Below, piece after piece: positions 23,171 through 32,472 of a stretch of 64,000 bases of DNA (position 1 is its first letter; each line of letters opens with the position of its first letter). Source of the DNA: Odoribacter sp. (GTDB lineage Bacteria; Bacteroidota; Bacteroidia; Bacteroidales; Prolixibacteraceae); NCBI GenBank assembly GCA_013824715.1, contig PNOH01000011.1, positions 40,742-104,741 on the forward strand, written 5' to 3'. Both the position numbers and the translations under genes were made by a program. The notes beneath the pieces were generated by a model. The model ran no database searches. It was not told the DNA's origin and saw only the letters and a list, made by a program, of their open reading frames with translations.

Positions 23171-25807
23171 TTATAACGAAAACCAATAGCTGAATTTGAC
23201 CATAAATACATTTTGGGATTTCACATTAGGGATATTGATAAAGCTTTTCCAGATTGACTGATCCAACACACCGGAGTTTGCAAAACGGGTATTGGTCCAC
23301 ACCAGGTAAAAGGTAGAACCAGGCTTGAATTCCCAGCGTCCGACCAGATTGGAATTGAACTTCTGATAATTGAAATCAGGATTTCTGATCAGATATTTAG
23401 CCGGCTCATCATTTTCCAATTGATAATAGTTATTGGGCATAAGAGTTTTTTCAAGCTTGTTATAGCGCAATGCCAGTGATTTGTTGTCAGCATCGGCCAC
23501 TTCCCTGAAGTCGTCAAATTTTCCGATTGAAGCGTAAGGGTTCCCATAATATTGCAATGAAATTTCAGGCGAAACAAAATATTCCAAACGAAATGTAGAT
23601 GATATGGTATTGCGGTCAATCTTTCCGACCAGATACTTCGTGTTTCTTATATATTCGTGGTTATCAATTGAATGATCAAAAACTGTGCGTGAAGAAATGC
23701 TGAACCTGTCGCTGATTTGCCACCGTATGAAAGTGGTAAAATAACTCGTTTTTGAAATTTGATCTTCAATATATCTTAAGCGGGGTCCAAAGCCGATGAA
23801 TAAATCTTTGGCCTGATTGGTCTGGACAAATAATTCAACATCCCTGAAACAGTCGTCTTTAAACAATTTTGGTCCGCTGAATAGTAGTTTAGGGCCAAGG
23901 AAAATGTTTGGATTTCCGCTAAGTTCACGCGTGTCGAAATAGTTAATATATCCTTTTAAGTTAAGGTGTATGTTCCAAAGGTTTTTAAACTGGGTATAGC
24001 CATGTATTTTGAACCTGTCGAGTGTGGTTTCCTTTCCATAATTCCAAACGTGTTCCTGTTCAAATTCAACAAAATAACTCTGAATAATTCCTTTAGGCTG
24101 GCTAACTTTGTAGGTGATATTAACCATTTGTTTGATTACATCGGCCTGAGCTAAATATCCGACATCGTTCAAATCTACACCGGGAGTCCGCCAATTCAGT
24201 GAGCCAATAATTCTGAGTTTTCCGCTGCGCTTTCCCCCTTGTAACGACCCACCCCAGCCTGACAGGCTTGTTTTCAAAGTATCATATTCCAGATGGCCGG
24301 CATCTATCCGCTGATAATTGTGCACAGGGGAGTATTGTAATTTGGAAATTGATTTTTCATCACCTTTTATTTCTGTAAAAAAGCCTTTGAAATCGATATA
24401 ATACTTTCGCTTTTTCCAATTATGCTGAAAATCTATCCCTCCGGCCAAAGATGAATTCGATAGAAATTCCAAATGAGTATCGTTAATGTTCCTGTATGTT
24501 GAAGTTACCATGCCACCCAATACCGTATTCCCTTTATTAAAGTCCTGTTTGATGCGCCCAACCATAAAACTGGTGAAAGGTTCAACGGCCATTTTTGATT
24601 TTGAGTCATTACTGTATATAATTGCATTTTCCTTTGCAGTAATACTTTGTACTACCCCCACCGACAATCCATTTTTTGTTTTACCAGTCAGTTTTAACGC
24701 ACTTAGGATTGGAGTATTCTCAGATATATTCATAGTCTGGTTATCGTCTAAACTGGGAAGATAGCTTGGGGCATGGCCAATCCTGCGACTGTAATAGAGC
24801 ATATCCTCGCCAAAACTAAAATCAAGGATGGTATTTCCCTCCAGAAAAAATGGTCGCTTTTCTTCGTTGAATATTTCATAAGAAGTTAAATTCAGAACTG
24901 CCGGATCGGCTTCAACCTGGCCAAAATCCGGATTGATAGCGTAATCCAAAGTAAAACCTGAATTCAGGCCAACTTTACCATTCAGGCCATAACCATAGGT
25001 TGTTTTATTTTCAAGATCGGTATTAGGGTTGAAACGGGCATCCAGGTAAGGTAAAAATTCATAGTTTACTTTAGGCTTTATTCCTTCAATTCCTCTTAAT
25101 TCACCAAATAAATACACCATTGATGGCGCGTCAATCGGGATAAGCTTCCACTGATCCTCTTCATTCAGGCGATCAATCCAGCGCCAAACGTGCATACCCC
25201 AAACTTGTTCCTTACCCGGGGCAAACCGGATCTGGCTGAATGGTATTTGTATTTCAGAAGTCCAGATCGAATCATAAACCTGCGCTTTACCATCCCAAAC
25301 AGCATCCCAGTTAAAGTCCCATAAATAGGCTCCCAAATGAACCAAATCAACTTTTTGGCCCGAAGCTGCCACATTAAATTCATAAGCGGTCTGTTTATCA
25401 AGGTACGAATCGAGTGCTATTCCTGCAATATCGCCGGCCAATTTATCCCTTCGGCTTAATATGGGCCTGATCTTTCCGGGGCCTTTGTCATAGCATTTGA
25501 AAGCCACATACAGGTTACTGTTGTCGTAAAGAAGTTTTATTTCCGTATCTTGTGACGGTTTTTTCCCCTGATTGGGGACTTGCTGAATAAATCCGCCAGA
25601 CCAAATGCCTGTTTCCCAGCAAACATCGTTAAGTTTGCCATCAATTTTAGGGCGTTTTTCTATGCGGGTTGCATAGTAAACCTTATGAGCCCCGGCGAGG
25701 CGGTTTACAGTAGAATCGGACGACAGGCTATATTTTTCAGGTTGAGCAACGGCAGAGCTTAGTCCAATTAGTAGAATAATGAGGAAAAAAAATAAACGAA
25801 GAAGCAT
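23171..25807 (-). CDS. DUF5916 protein with N-terminal carbohydrate-binding (CBM9-like) domain, outer-membrane-like
   Basis: An 878-residue exported protein. A signal peptide (LLRLFFFLIILLIGLSSAVAQ) is followed by a CBM9-like domain (RPKIDGKLNDVCWETG ... NLYVAFKCYDKGPGKI) of about 200 residues, then the DUF5916 region (YGLNGKVGLNSGFTLDYAINPDFGQVEADP, FNEEKRPFFLEGN) and a long run of alternating amphipathic strands ending in an aromatic residue pattern (FMVKFSYWFSL), as in outer-membrane beta-barrels. Function in the family is unknown; a role in binding or passing a glycan or peptide at the outer membrane is inferred. The C-terminal Phe/Leu fits barrel assembly. Confidence 0.88.
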   Translation of the reverse strand: MLLRLFFFLIILLIGLSSAVAQPEKYSLSSDSTVNRLAGAHKVYYATRIEKRPKIDGKLNDVCWETGIWSGGFIQQVPNQGKKPSQDTEIKLLYDNSNLYVAFKCYDKGPGKIRPILSRRDKLAGDIAGIALDSYLDKQTAYEFNVAASGQKVDLVHLGAYLWDFNWDAVWDGKAQVYDSIWTSEIQIPFSQIRFAPGKEQVWGMHVWRWIDRLNEEDQWKLIPIDAPSMVYLFGELRGIEGIKPKVNYEFLPYLDARFNPNTDLENKTTYGYGLNGKVGLNSGFTLDYAINPDFGQVEADPAVLNLTSYEIFNEEKRPFFLEGNTILDFSFGEDMLYYSRRIGHAPSYLPSLDDNQTMNISENTPILSALKLTGKTKNGLSVGVVQSITAKENAIIYSNDSKSKMAVEPFTSFMVGRIKQDFNKGNTVLGGMVTSTYRNINDTHLEFLSNSSLAGGIDFQHNWKKRKYYIDFKGFFTEIKGDEKSISKLQYSPVHNYQRIDAGHLEYDTLKTSLSGWGGSLQGGKRSGKLRIIGSLNWRTPGVDLNDVGYLAQADVIKQMVNITYKVSQPKGIIQSYFVEFEQEHVWNYGKETTLDRFKIHGYTQFKNLWNIHLNLKGYINYFDTRELSGNPNIFLGPKLLFSGPKLFKDDCFRDVELFVQTNQAKDLFIGFGPRLRYIEDQISKTSYFTTFIRWQISDRFSISSRTVFDHSIDNHEYIRNTKYLVGKIDRNTISSTFRLEYFVSPEISLQYYGNPYASIGKFDDFREVADADNKSLALRYNKLEKTLMPNNYYQLENDEPAKYLIRNPDFNYQKFNSNLVGRWEFKPGSTFYLVWTNTRFANSGVLDQSIWKSFINIPNVKSQNVFMVKFSYWFSL

Positions 25808-25982
25808 AATTTTTTTTTAAGCGGAACAAATATAAAATAAATAAGGAATTGTATATATGTTAATTGTGTCTTTTTTAATTTATTCAAAAACAAATTGGCA
25901 AACAATTCATTCCATTGATGGGTTTTAGTGGCTTGTAATTAAATTCGGCTTACAATATAATGGTTGAACTAACATCAATAAT

Positions 25983-27497
25983 ATGCGAAAAATAAACAAG
26001 ATTCTTATTGCAAACCGAGGTGAAATTGCAATCAGGATTATGCGAACCTGCAGGGAGATGGGCATTTCGACGGTTGCAGTTTTTTCAGATGCCGACCGTA
26101 CAGCGATGCACGTACGTTATGCCGACGAAGCTTATCACATCGGGCCGGCTGCATCATCGGAAAGCTACTTAAATGCTGATAAAATTATCGAAGTAGCTAA
26201 AAAATCAAACTCGGATGCGATACATCCCGGTTATGGTTTTTTATCTGAAAATGCTGTTTTTGCAATGAAATGCGCCGAGAGTGGAATTAAATTTATTGGC
26301 CCGTCGCCTGAAGTGATTAACCAGATGGGCAATAAAATTCAGGCCCGCTTAACTATGATTGCAGCAGGGGTGCCGGTTGTGCCCGGAACTACTGAAAGTT
26401 TAACAACTGAAAAAGATGCCATTGACACGATCCGGCAGGTTGGATTGCCGGTGATGGTAAAAGCTGCGGCCGGTGGCGGAGGAAAAGGGATGCGGCTTAT
26501 TACGGAAGAAAAAGATATTGTTTCTATGGTGAGGTCGGCCCGATCTGAAGCAAAATCTTCGTTTGGGAACGATTCAGTTTATGTCGAAAAATACATTACA
26601 TCTCCGCATCATATCGAATTTCAGGTTTTAGGCGATCAACATGGTAACGTATTGCACCTTTTTGAACGCGAGTGTTCGGTACAGCGGCGACATCAGAAAA
26701 TGATTGAAGAAACGCCTTCGCCACTGGTCACTCCCGAATTGCGGACGGAAATGGGAAAATGTGCCGTCAATGCAGCTAAAGCTGTTCATTATGAAGGCGC
26801 TGGTACCATCGAGTTCCTGGTTGATAACGATCTAAATTTCTATTTTCTTGAAATGAACACCCGCCTTCAGGTTGAACATCCGATTACTGAACGTGTTACC
26901 GGAATTGACCTGGTTAAGCAACAAATTTTAGTTGCCGAAGGCCATCCCATCACATTTAAACAGGAAGACCTACATCAAACTGGTCATGCCATCGAATGCC
27001 GGATTTATGCCGAAGATCCGTACAATAATTTCATGCCTAACCCCGGAAAAATTTACAACATTACCCAACCTTTGGGCCTGGGTGTCAGGACTGACGGATA
27101 TGTATATGAAGGTTACGAAATTCCGATCCATTACGATTCTATGATTTCGAAACTGATAGTTTGGGCCGAAAACCGTGCAGAAGCCATTGAACGAATGAAA
27201 CGTGCTTTGTACGAATACAAAATTACCGGAGTAAAAACTTCAATCAAGTTTCTGGAACGGATCATGGAAACCGAGGATTTCAGGAGTGGAAATTACGACA
27301 CCAACTTTATTGAAAAAAATAAAACGTTTCTGCTTGCTGAAACTAAATGCGAAGAAAGTTGTGAAGATATGATAATCATTTCAGCTTACGTTGAATATCT
27401 CGACAGGCTTAATATTGCACAAACTTCGAAAGAAATGTACACGGCTCAAAACCGTTGGAAAAAATACACGTATCAAAAGAATTTCGAACGCTTATAA
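25983..27497 (+). CDS. Biotin carboxylase subunit of acyl-CoA carboxylase
   Basis: A 504-residue biotin carboxylase (ATP-grasp). Visible motifs: KILIANRGEIAIRIMRTCREMGI at the N-terminus, KAAAGGGGKGMRLI (ATP-binding Gly loop), HHIEFQVLGDQHGNVLHLFERECSVQRRHQKMIEE (biotin/bicarbonate site) and FYFLEMNTRLQVEHPITE (catalytic Glu, Asn, Arg). It carboxylates biotin on the neighbouring carrier protein with ATP and bicarbonate. First gene of a tight three-gene operon (13-bp and 11-bp gaps). The partner CT subunit is of the PccB/MmdA type, so propionyl-CoA or acetyl-CoA is the likely substrate. Confidence 0.94.
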   Translation: MRKINKILIANRGEIAIRIMRTCREMGISTVAVFSDADRTAMHVRYADEAYHIGPAASSESYLNADKIIEVAKKSNSDAIHPGYGFLSENAVFAMKCAESGIKFIGPSPEVINQMGNKIQARLTMIAAGVPVVPGTTESLTTEKDAIDTIRQVGLPVMVKAAAGGGGKGMRLITEEKDIVSMVRSARSEAKSSFGNDSVYVEKYITSPHHIEFQVLGDQHGNVLHLFERECSVQRRHQKMIEETPSPLVTPELRTEMGKCAVNAAKAVHYEGAGTIEFLVDNDLNFYFLEMNTRLQVEHPITERVTGIDLVKQQILVAEGHPITFKQEDLHQTGHAIECRIYAEDPYNNFMPNPGKIYNITQPLGLGVRTDGYVYEGYEIPIHYDSMISKLIVWAENRAEAIERMKRALYEYKITGVKTSIKFLERIMETEDFRSGNYDTNFIEKNKTFLLAETKCEESCEDMIIISAYVEYLDRLNIAQTSKEMYTAQNRWKKYTYQKNFERL

Positions 27498-27510
27498 TCC
27501 CTCATAAAAT

Positions 27511-28020
27511 ATGTCAATAGAAATAAGGCTCGACAAACGGATTGCTTCCGTCGAAATACTGAAACAATATGAAAATCTACTGGAGATCAAGGTTGATGAT
27601 AAAATTTATCAGGTTGACTTAATGCACAACGATGAAGGTATTTTTTCGATCCTGAATAAAGGCCGTTCATACAATATAGAGTTGGTTCCGCAAACAAACC
27701 CCAAACTTTATACGGCCTATACGCTTTACGACAACTACGACATTGAAATAATCGATGCCGAATCAAGGTACCTCAGAAACCGGTCGGGTTCAACCCAACT
27801 AATTTCCGAAAATACCATTTCATCGCCAATGCCTGGCAAAGTGGTTAAAATCCCGGTTTCAGTTGGCGATGAAGTGAAAAAAGGAGATACCGTAATTACT
27901 ATTTCTGCCATGAAAATGGAAAGTGAGTACAAATCGCCTATCGACGGAAAAATTGTCATTATACATGTAACCGAAGGAAGTACCATTGATGCCAACCAAA
28001 AATTAATCGAAATAGAATAA
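27511..28020 (+). CDS. Biotin carboxyl carrier protein of acyl-CoA carboxylase
   Basis: A 169-residue carrier protein. The C-terminal ~75 residues form a biotinyl domain ([46 protein letters not shown]) with the biotinylated lysine in AMKM. The N-terminal ~95 residues ([34 protein letters not shown]) resemble the middle domain found in alpha subunits of propionyl-CoA carboxylases, so this is a split-off piece of a longer alpha subunit. It lies between the biotin carboxylase and carboxyltransferase genes. Confidence 0.93.
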   Translation: MSIEIRLDKRIASVEILKQYENLLEIKVDDKIYQVDLMHNDEGIFSILNKGRSYNIELVPQTNPKLYTAYTLYDNYDIEIIDAESRYLRNRSGSTQLISENTISSPMPGKVVKIPVSVGDEVKKGDTVITISAMKMESEYKSPIDGKIVIIHVTEGSTIDANQKLIEIE

Positions 28021-28031
28021 ATAATACACCT

Positions 28032-29567
28032 ATGGATTTAAATGCCAAATTTAATCAGTTTGAAAAACTGAACCAGGAAGCTGAAGCAGGCGGAGGAATT
28101 GAACGACTTGAGAAACAACGTCATTCAGGTAAAAAAACTGCCCGCGAACGAATTGCCATTCTCTTAGACCCCGGAACATTTTACGAAATTGATAAAATGG
28201 TTACCCACCGGGCTACCGACTTCGGAATTGACAAACATAAGTATCCAGGCGACGGAGTGGTTTCAGGATATGGAAAAATAAACGGCCGGCTGGTTTATGT
28301 TTTCGCGCAGGACTTCACCGTTTTTGGCGGTACACTCAGCCGAACCAATGCAGATAAAATTCTGAAAATTCAGGATTTGGCCGTAAAAATGGGAGCTCCG
28401 CTAATCGGACTTAACGACTCAGGTGGAGCACGTATTCAGGAAGGCGTTGAAAGTCTGGCAGGTTATGCCGATATTTTTTACAATAACGTGATTTGTTCAG
28501 GAGTCATTCCGCAGATAAGTGTTATTCTGGGACCGTGTGCCGGTGGTGCGGTTTACTCGCCTGCCCTCACCGATTTTATTTTTATGGTCGAAAAAACCAG
28601 CCACATGTTTGTTACCGGTCCTGAAGTGATTAAAACGGTAACACATGAAGATGTGACCAAAGAAGAGCTTGGCGGCGCCATCACCCATGCATCGAAAAGC
28701 GGGGTAGCCCATTTCACCGGTAGCGATGAAGAACAAACCCTGATGATGGTGAGGGAACTGATGAGTTTCATCCCCTCGAACAATATGGATGAACCACCTT
28801 TAAAAATTTCAACTGATCCTGAAAACCGGCCAGATGCAACCTTAAATCAGATTGTTCCGGTTGATCCGAATAAGCCTTATGACATCAAAGACATCATTCA
28901 TAAAATAGTAGATGAGGAACACTTTTTGGAAGTTCAGCCACATTATGCCGCTAACATTGTAATAGGTTTTGCACGGATGGGCGGACGACCAATCGGGATT
29001 GTTGCCAACCAGCCTGCTCATCTGGCCGGAGTTCTTGACATTAATTCCTCATCAAAAGCAGCGCGGTTTGTGCGTTTCTGCGATGCTTTTAATATTCCGT
29101 TAGTTACGCTGGTTGATGTTCCGGGATTTTTGCCGGGAACGGCCCAGGAATTTGGCGGCATAATCAAGCACGGAGCGAAATTGTTATATGCATTTGCCGA
29201 AGCAACTGTTCCTAAAATAACGCTGATTACACGCAAAGCCTACGGAGGTGCATACGATGTAATGTCGAGCAAACACATTGGCGCCGATGTGAACCTGGCC
29301 TACCCGACCGCCGAAATTGCAGTGATGGGCCCTGATGGTGCGATCAATATTTTATACCGTGGAAAGCTGAGTGAAGAAGAAAAAGCCGATGCTGTTCTGG
29401 ACTACCGTGAAAAATTTGCCAATCCATACCGGGCAGCCGCTCTGGGCTATATCGACGAGATAATTCTGCCACAGGACACCCGGAGCAAAATTATTCAGGC
29501 GCTGAAAATGACCCATAATAAACGGCAATCAAATCTGCCTCGCAAGCATGGAAACATGCCTCTTTAG
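28032..29567 (+). CDS. Acyl-CoA carboxylase carboxyltransferase subunit (PccB/MmdA type)
   Basis: A 511-residue crotonase-fold carboxyltransferase. Motifs: [63 protein letters not shown] (oxyanion/CoA side), [48 protein letters not shown] and the C-terminal [15 protein letters not shown]. Length and motifs fit propionyl-CoA carboxylase beta or methylmalonyl-CoA decarboxylase alpha. With a dedicated biotin carboxylase next door it acts as an ATP-driven carboxylase; substrate choice is inferred. Confidence 0.94.
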   Translation: MDLNAKFNQFEKLNQEAEAGGGIERLEKQRHSGKKTARERIAILLDPGTFYEIDKMVTHRATDFGIDKHKYPGDGVVSGYGKINGRLVYVFAQDFTVFGGTLSRTNADKILKIQDLAVKMGAPLIGLNDSGGARIQEGVESLAGYADIFYNNVICSGVIPQISVILGPCAGGAVYSPALTDFIFMVEKTSHMFVTGPEVIKTVTHEDVTKEELGGAITHASKSGVAHFTGSDEEQTLMMVRELMSFIPSNNMDEPPLKISTDPENRPDATLNQIVPVDPNKPYDIKDIIHKIVDEEHFLEVQPHYAANIVIGFARMGGRPIGIVANQPAHLAGVLDINSSSKAARFVRFCDAFNIPLVTLVDVPGFLPGTAQEFGGIIKHGAKLLYAFAEATVPKITLITRKAYGGAYDVMSSKHIGADVNLAYPTAEIAVMGPDGAINILYRGKLSEEEKADAVLDYREKFANPYRAAALGYIDEIILPQDTRSKIIQALKMTHNKRQSNLPRKHGNMPL

Positions 29568-29609
29568 GGAAACATACATTCTCTTAACTTCGTAAAACCA
29601 AATAAACAA

Positions 29610-29633
29610 ATGAAGAAAGGAGGAGGACGATGA
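29610..29633 (+). other. Mini-ORF carrying a strong Shine-Dalgarno, overlapping the next gene
   Basis: ATG at 29610 opens a seven-codon frame (Met-Lys-Lys-Gly-Gly-Gly-Arg) whose stop TGA (29631-29633) overlaps the ATG of the next gene (29630-29632) as ATGA. The Gly codons are the purine-rich aaggaggagga, which is a near-perfect Shine-Dalgarno sequence for the 80-residue gene. It may be just an RBS that happens to read as a frame, or a coupling leader. Confidence 0.4.
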
Positions 29634-29872
29634 ATATTCTTAACCTTAAAAAACATCGGTACTTTCCGGGAATTTGGCTGCTGGTTGTAATTATTTTGCT
29701 ATTTGTGATGCTCTTCAGTCCGGTTCGAAATATAGGGATTGTGGTCATTTCACTTGTAGCGCTTTATGTTGCTATATCGTCCTATTCTAAATTCAGCAAC
29801 ACAAACGATAATAGGTTCAGAAGCCGTGCCCGTGATCAGGATTTCAAAGACCAGAAAAAAATATCCGAATAA
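29630..29872 (+). CDS. Small two-segment membrane protein, unknown
   Basis: An 80-residue protein with two hydrophobic segments (about residues 12-29 and 34-47, HRYFPGIWLLVVIILLFVML, IGIVVISLVALYVAI) and a basic, polar tail with RSRARDQDFKDQKK. I do not recognise a family. It has the strongest Shine-Dalgarno of the window (aaggaggagga 5 nt before the ATG), unusual for Bacteroidota, so it may be highly translated or come from elsewhere. A rho-independent terminator begins at its stop codon. Separated by 62 bp from the carboxylase operon. Confidence 0.7.
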   Translation: MNILNLKKHRYFPGIWLLVVIILLFVMLFSPVRNIGIVVISLVALYVAISSYSKFSNTNDNRFRSRARDQDFKDQKKISE

Positions 29873-29900
29873 AAAACCTGGCGAATGCTGGGTTTTTTTG
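29871..29900 (+). terminator. Rho-independent terminator
   Basis: aaaaaacc (29871-29878), 12-nt loop, ggtttttt (29891-29898) plus one more T. It overlaps the stop codon of the 80-residue gene and closes the unit. Confidence 0.75.
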
Positions 29901-30031
29901 TTCTTACCGGCTACCAAATCAATAAAGCCAGGAATTCCAAATGTCTTTATATTCCAGATTTTTACAACTTAGTTTAAATATTTTCAACTAAGTTTGTTGT
30001 CATTCTAAAATCGTTAATTCAATTACCGCTC

Positions 30032-32458
30032 GTGAAAAAAAAATCACCTGTATCTTCGGTAAAAACTAAATCTTCAAGCCGAAAAAAATCTGGTTCATCC
30101 AGGAGTTTTGGACGTAAAGTATTCATGTTTTTCATTAAAGCCGGAATTGCATTTCTGTTGCTGGCATTTCTGCTTTTTCTGATTGTATATGTGGGATTTA
30201 CCGGTACGGTACCATCAACCGAGGAATTACAAAAAATTAAGAATCCGGAGGCCACCGAAGTATTCGCCAGTGATGGAAAATTATTGGGACGCTTTTATAT
30301 CGAGAACCGAAGCAATGTGAGTTTTGATCATATCTCGCCAAATGTTATCAATGCACTGATTGCCACCGAAGATTCACGGTTTTACCATCATAGGGGGATC
30401 GACGAAATTGCCTTAATCCGCGTATTCGTCAAATCAGTTTTAATGCAGGACCGAAGCTCTGGCGGTGGAAGTACATTAAGCCAGCAAATCGCTAAAAATC
30501 TTTTTCCACGTAAGTCTTTCGGTCCATTGACCATGCCGGTTAACAAACTGAGGGAGTCAATTATTGCATACCGGCTCGAAAAGCTATATAGTAAAGATGA
30601 AATACTGGCACTTTACCTTAATACCGTTCCATTTGCCGAAAATACCTTTGGAATTGGAGTTGCTTCAGAACGATTTTTCAGTAAACCTCCGTCAAAGTTA
30701 AAAATACATGAAGCAGCAACCCTGGTTGGAATGTTAAAAGCCAACAATAGTTTCAACCCCCGTAAAAATCCTGAACGCTCATTAGACCGGCGCAACGTGG
30801 TAATTGAGCAAATGTTGAAAAATAACTACATTTCGGTAGGGGAAGCAAAATTGTACAAGGCAGAACCAATGGATCTGACTTATAATCTGATTACTTATAA
30901 TGAAGGCCCGGCTCCATACCTGATGGAAAAACTCAGGCCATTTCTGCAAACCTGGTGCGACGACCACTTTAAAGAAGATCAGACTACCTATAATTTATAT
31001 ACCGACGGGTTGAAAATTCGGACCACTATCGATTTTGATATGCAATTGGCTGCTGAAAATGCCGTTTCGGAACAAATGAAAAACATTCAGAATTTGTTCG
31101 ACGAACATTGGGGGAAAAATAAGCCCTGGGGAAATGATCAGTCAGTGGTTTACCGTGGAATGAAACGATCGGAACGGTATCGTGAACTCAAAAAAAAAGG
31201 TGTGCCTGAAGATCAGATCAGTAAAATTTTCAACACACCAACCTCAGTTTCGTTGTTCAACTGGAACGGAAACAAACAGCTTGAAATGACGCCGATGGAT
31301 TCCATTCAGTATTATTTAAAAATACTGAATACTGGTTTTATGGCGATGGATCCATTTTCAGGAGAACTTAAAGCCTATATTGGTGGAAATGATTTCCGCT
31401 ATTTTAAATATGACCACACCAAATCCAAACGTCAGGTAGGTTCAACCTTTAAACCAATTGTTTACTTAGCTGCACTTGAAGCCGGAATTTCGCCCGACAC
31501 CTATTTTGCCAACGAAAAGAAGGTTTATGAAGATTATAATAACTGGTCGCCCGAAAACTCGCACGATGATTATACCGGGTTCTATTCGATGGAAGGGGCT
31601 TTGGCCAAATCGATCAATACGATTGCTGTAGAGGTGTTGATGCAGGCCGGAATATCGAATGTTGTTGATTTGGCGAAACGGATGGGTATTGATTCTGAAT
31701 TGCCTGAATATCCTTCACTGGCTCTGGGCTCAGCTTCTGTTTCGCTCGAAGAAATGGTTTGTGTGTATTCAGAAATTATTAACGGCGGCCGAAAAGTTAC
31801 ACCTTATTATTTAAAAGCCATTGAATCGAATTCAGGACAGGTATTGGAAGAATTTCAGAATAATCAGCCTGAGGAGCAAATCGCGCAGACGGAAAATTGC
31901 CGGATAATTACTCAAATGCTGAAATCGGTGGTCAATGATGGTACCGGTAGCACCATTCGTTCGGTTTGGGGCATTGACTCTGATTTTGCAGGAAAAACAG
32001 GAACAACTCAAGACCAGGCTGATGGCTGGTTTATCGGGATGACACCAACCCTTGTTGCCGGGGCCTGGGTAGGAGGAGAAGACCCTTCTATACATTTTCG
32101 TACACTTGGAACCGGTGCAGGTGGACATACTGCCCTGCCAATAGTTGGACATTTTTACAGTCAAATCCTTCACAATTCCAAATATCAGAATTTACGGTTT
32201 AAGAATTTTGAATCACCATCAGAAGAAAGTCTGGCATTACTTGATATTCCTCCGTATCGTGAGGTTATTGAGGTCGGTTTAAAGGGATTTTTTCATGACC
32301 TTTTCGGAAAAAAAGAAACTAAAAAGGATTATGAACTGAAAATGCAGGATAAATCCACCAGGGAACAGGCAAAAGAGGATGAAAAACCTGCCGCTGAACC
32401 AGAAAAAAAGCCCTTCTGGCAAAGTATGAAAGAGATATTTAAAAAGAAAAGTAAATAG
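30032..32458 (+). CDS. Penicillin-binding protein 1A (bifunctional transglycosylase/transpeptidase)
   Basis: An 808-residue class A PBP with a GTG start and basic N-terminus followed by one transmembrane helix (about residues 32-53). The glycosyltransferase domain (GT51) has ATEDSRFYHHRGID and GGGSTLSQQIAKNLFP with its catalytic Glu; the transpeptidase domain has GSTFKPIVY (SxxK), KSINTIAVEV (SxN) and FAGKTGTTQDQADGW (KTG). It builds and cross-links peptidoglycan on the outside of the inner membrane. The C-terminal tail (QDKSTREQAKEDEKPAAEPEKK) is charged and low in complexity. The next gene (ClC) starts 14 bp later. Confidence 0.95.
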   Translation: MKKKSPVSSVKTKSSSRKKSGSSRSFGRKVFMFFIKAGIAFLLLAFLLFLIVYVGFTGTVPSTEELQKIKNPEATEVFASDGKLLGRFYIENRSNVSFDHISPNVINALIATEDSRFYHHRGIDEIALIRVFVKSVLMQDRSSGGGSTLSQQIAKNLFPRKSFGPLTMPVNKLRESIIAYRLEKLYSKDEILALYLNTVPFAENTFGIGVASERFFSKPPSKLKIHEAATLVGMLKANNSFNPRKNPERSLDRRNVVIEQMLKNNYISVGEAKLYKAEPMDLTYNLITYNEGPAPYLMEKLRPFLQTWCDDHFKEDQTTYNLYTDGLKIRTTIDFDMQLAAENAVSEQMKNIQNLFDEHWGKNKPWGNDQSVVYRGMKRSERYRELKKKGVPEDQISKIFNTPTSVSLFNWNGNKQLEMTPMDSIQYYLKILNTGFMAMDPFSGELKAYIGGNDFRYFKYDHTKSKRQVGSTFKPIVYLAALEAGISPDTYFANEKKVYEDYNNWSPENSHDDYTGFYSMEGALAKSINTIAVEVLMQAGISNVVDLAKRMGIDSELPEYPSLALGSASVSLEEMVCVYSEIINGGRKVTPYYLKAIESNSGQVLEEFQNNQPEEQIAQTENCRIITQMLKSVVNDGTGSTIRSVWGIDSDFAGKTGTTQDQADGWFIGMTPTLVAGAWVGGEDPSIHFRTLGTGAGGHTALPIVGHFYSQILHNSKYQNLRFKNFESPSEESLALLDIPPYREVIEVGLKGFFHDLFGKKETKKDYELKMQDKSTREQAKEDEKPAAEPEKKPFWQSMKEIFKKKSK

Positions 32459-32472
32459 GTTAATACCTCGCC

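Noticed and set aside
29573..29609. Riboswitch or attenuator before the small membrane gene
   Set aside because: Too short and without a stable fold; only the purine-rich RBS is evident.
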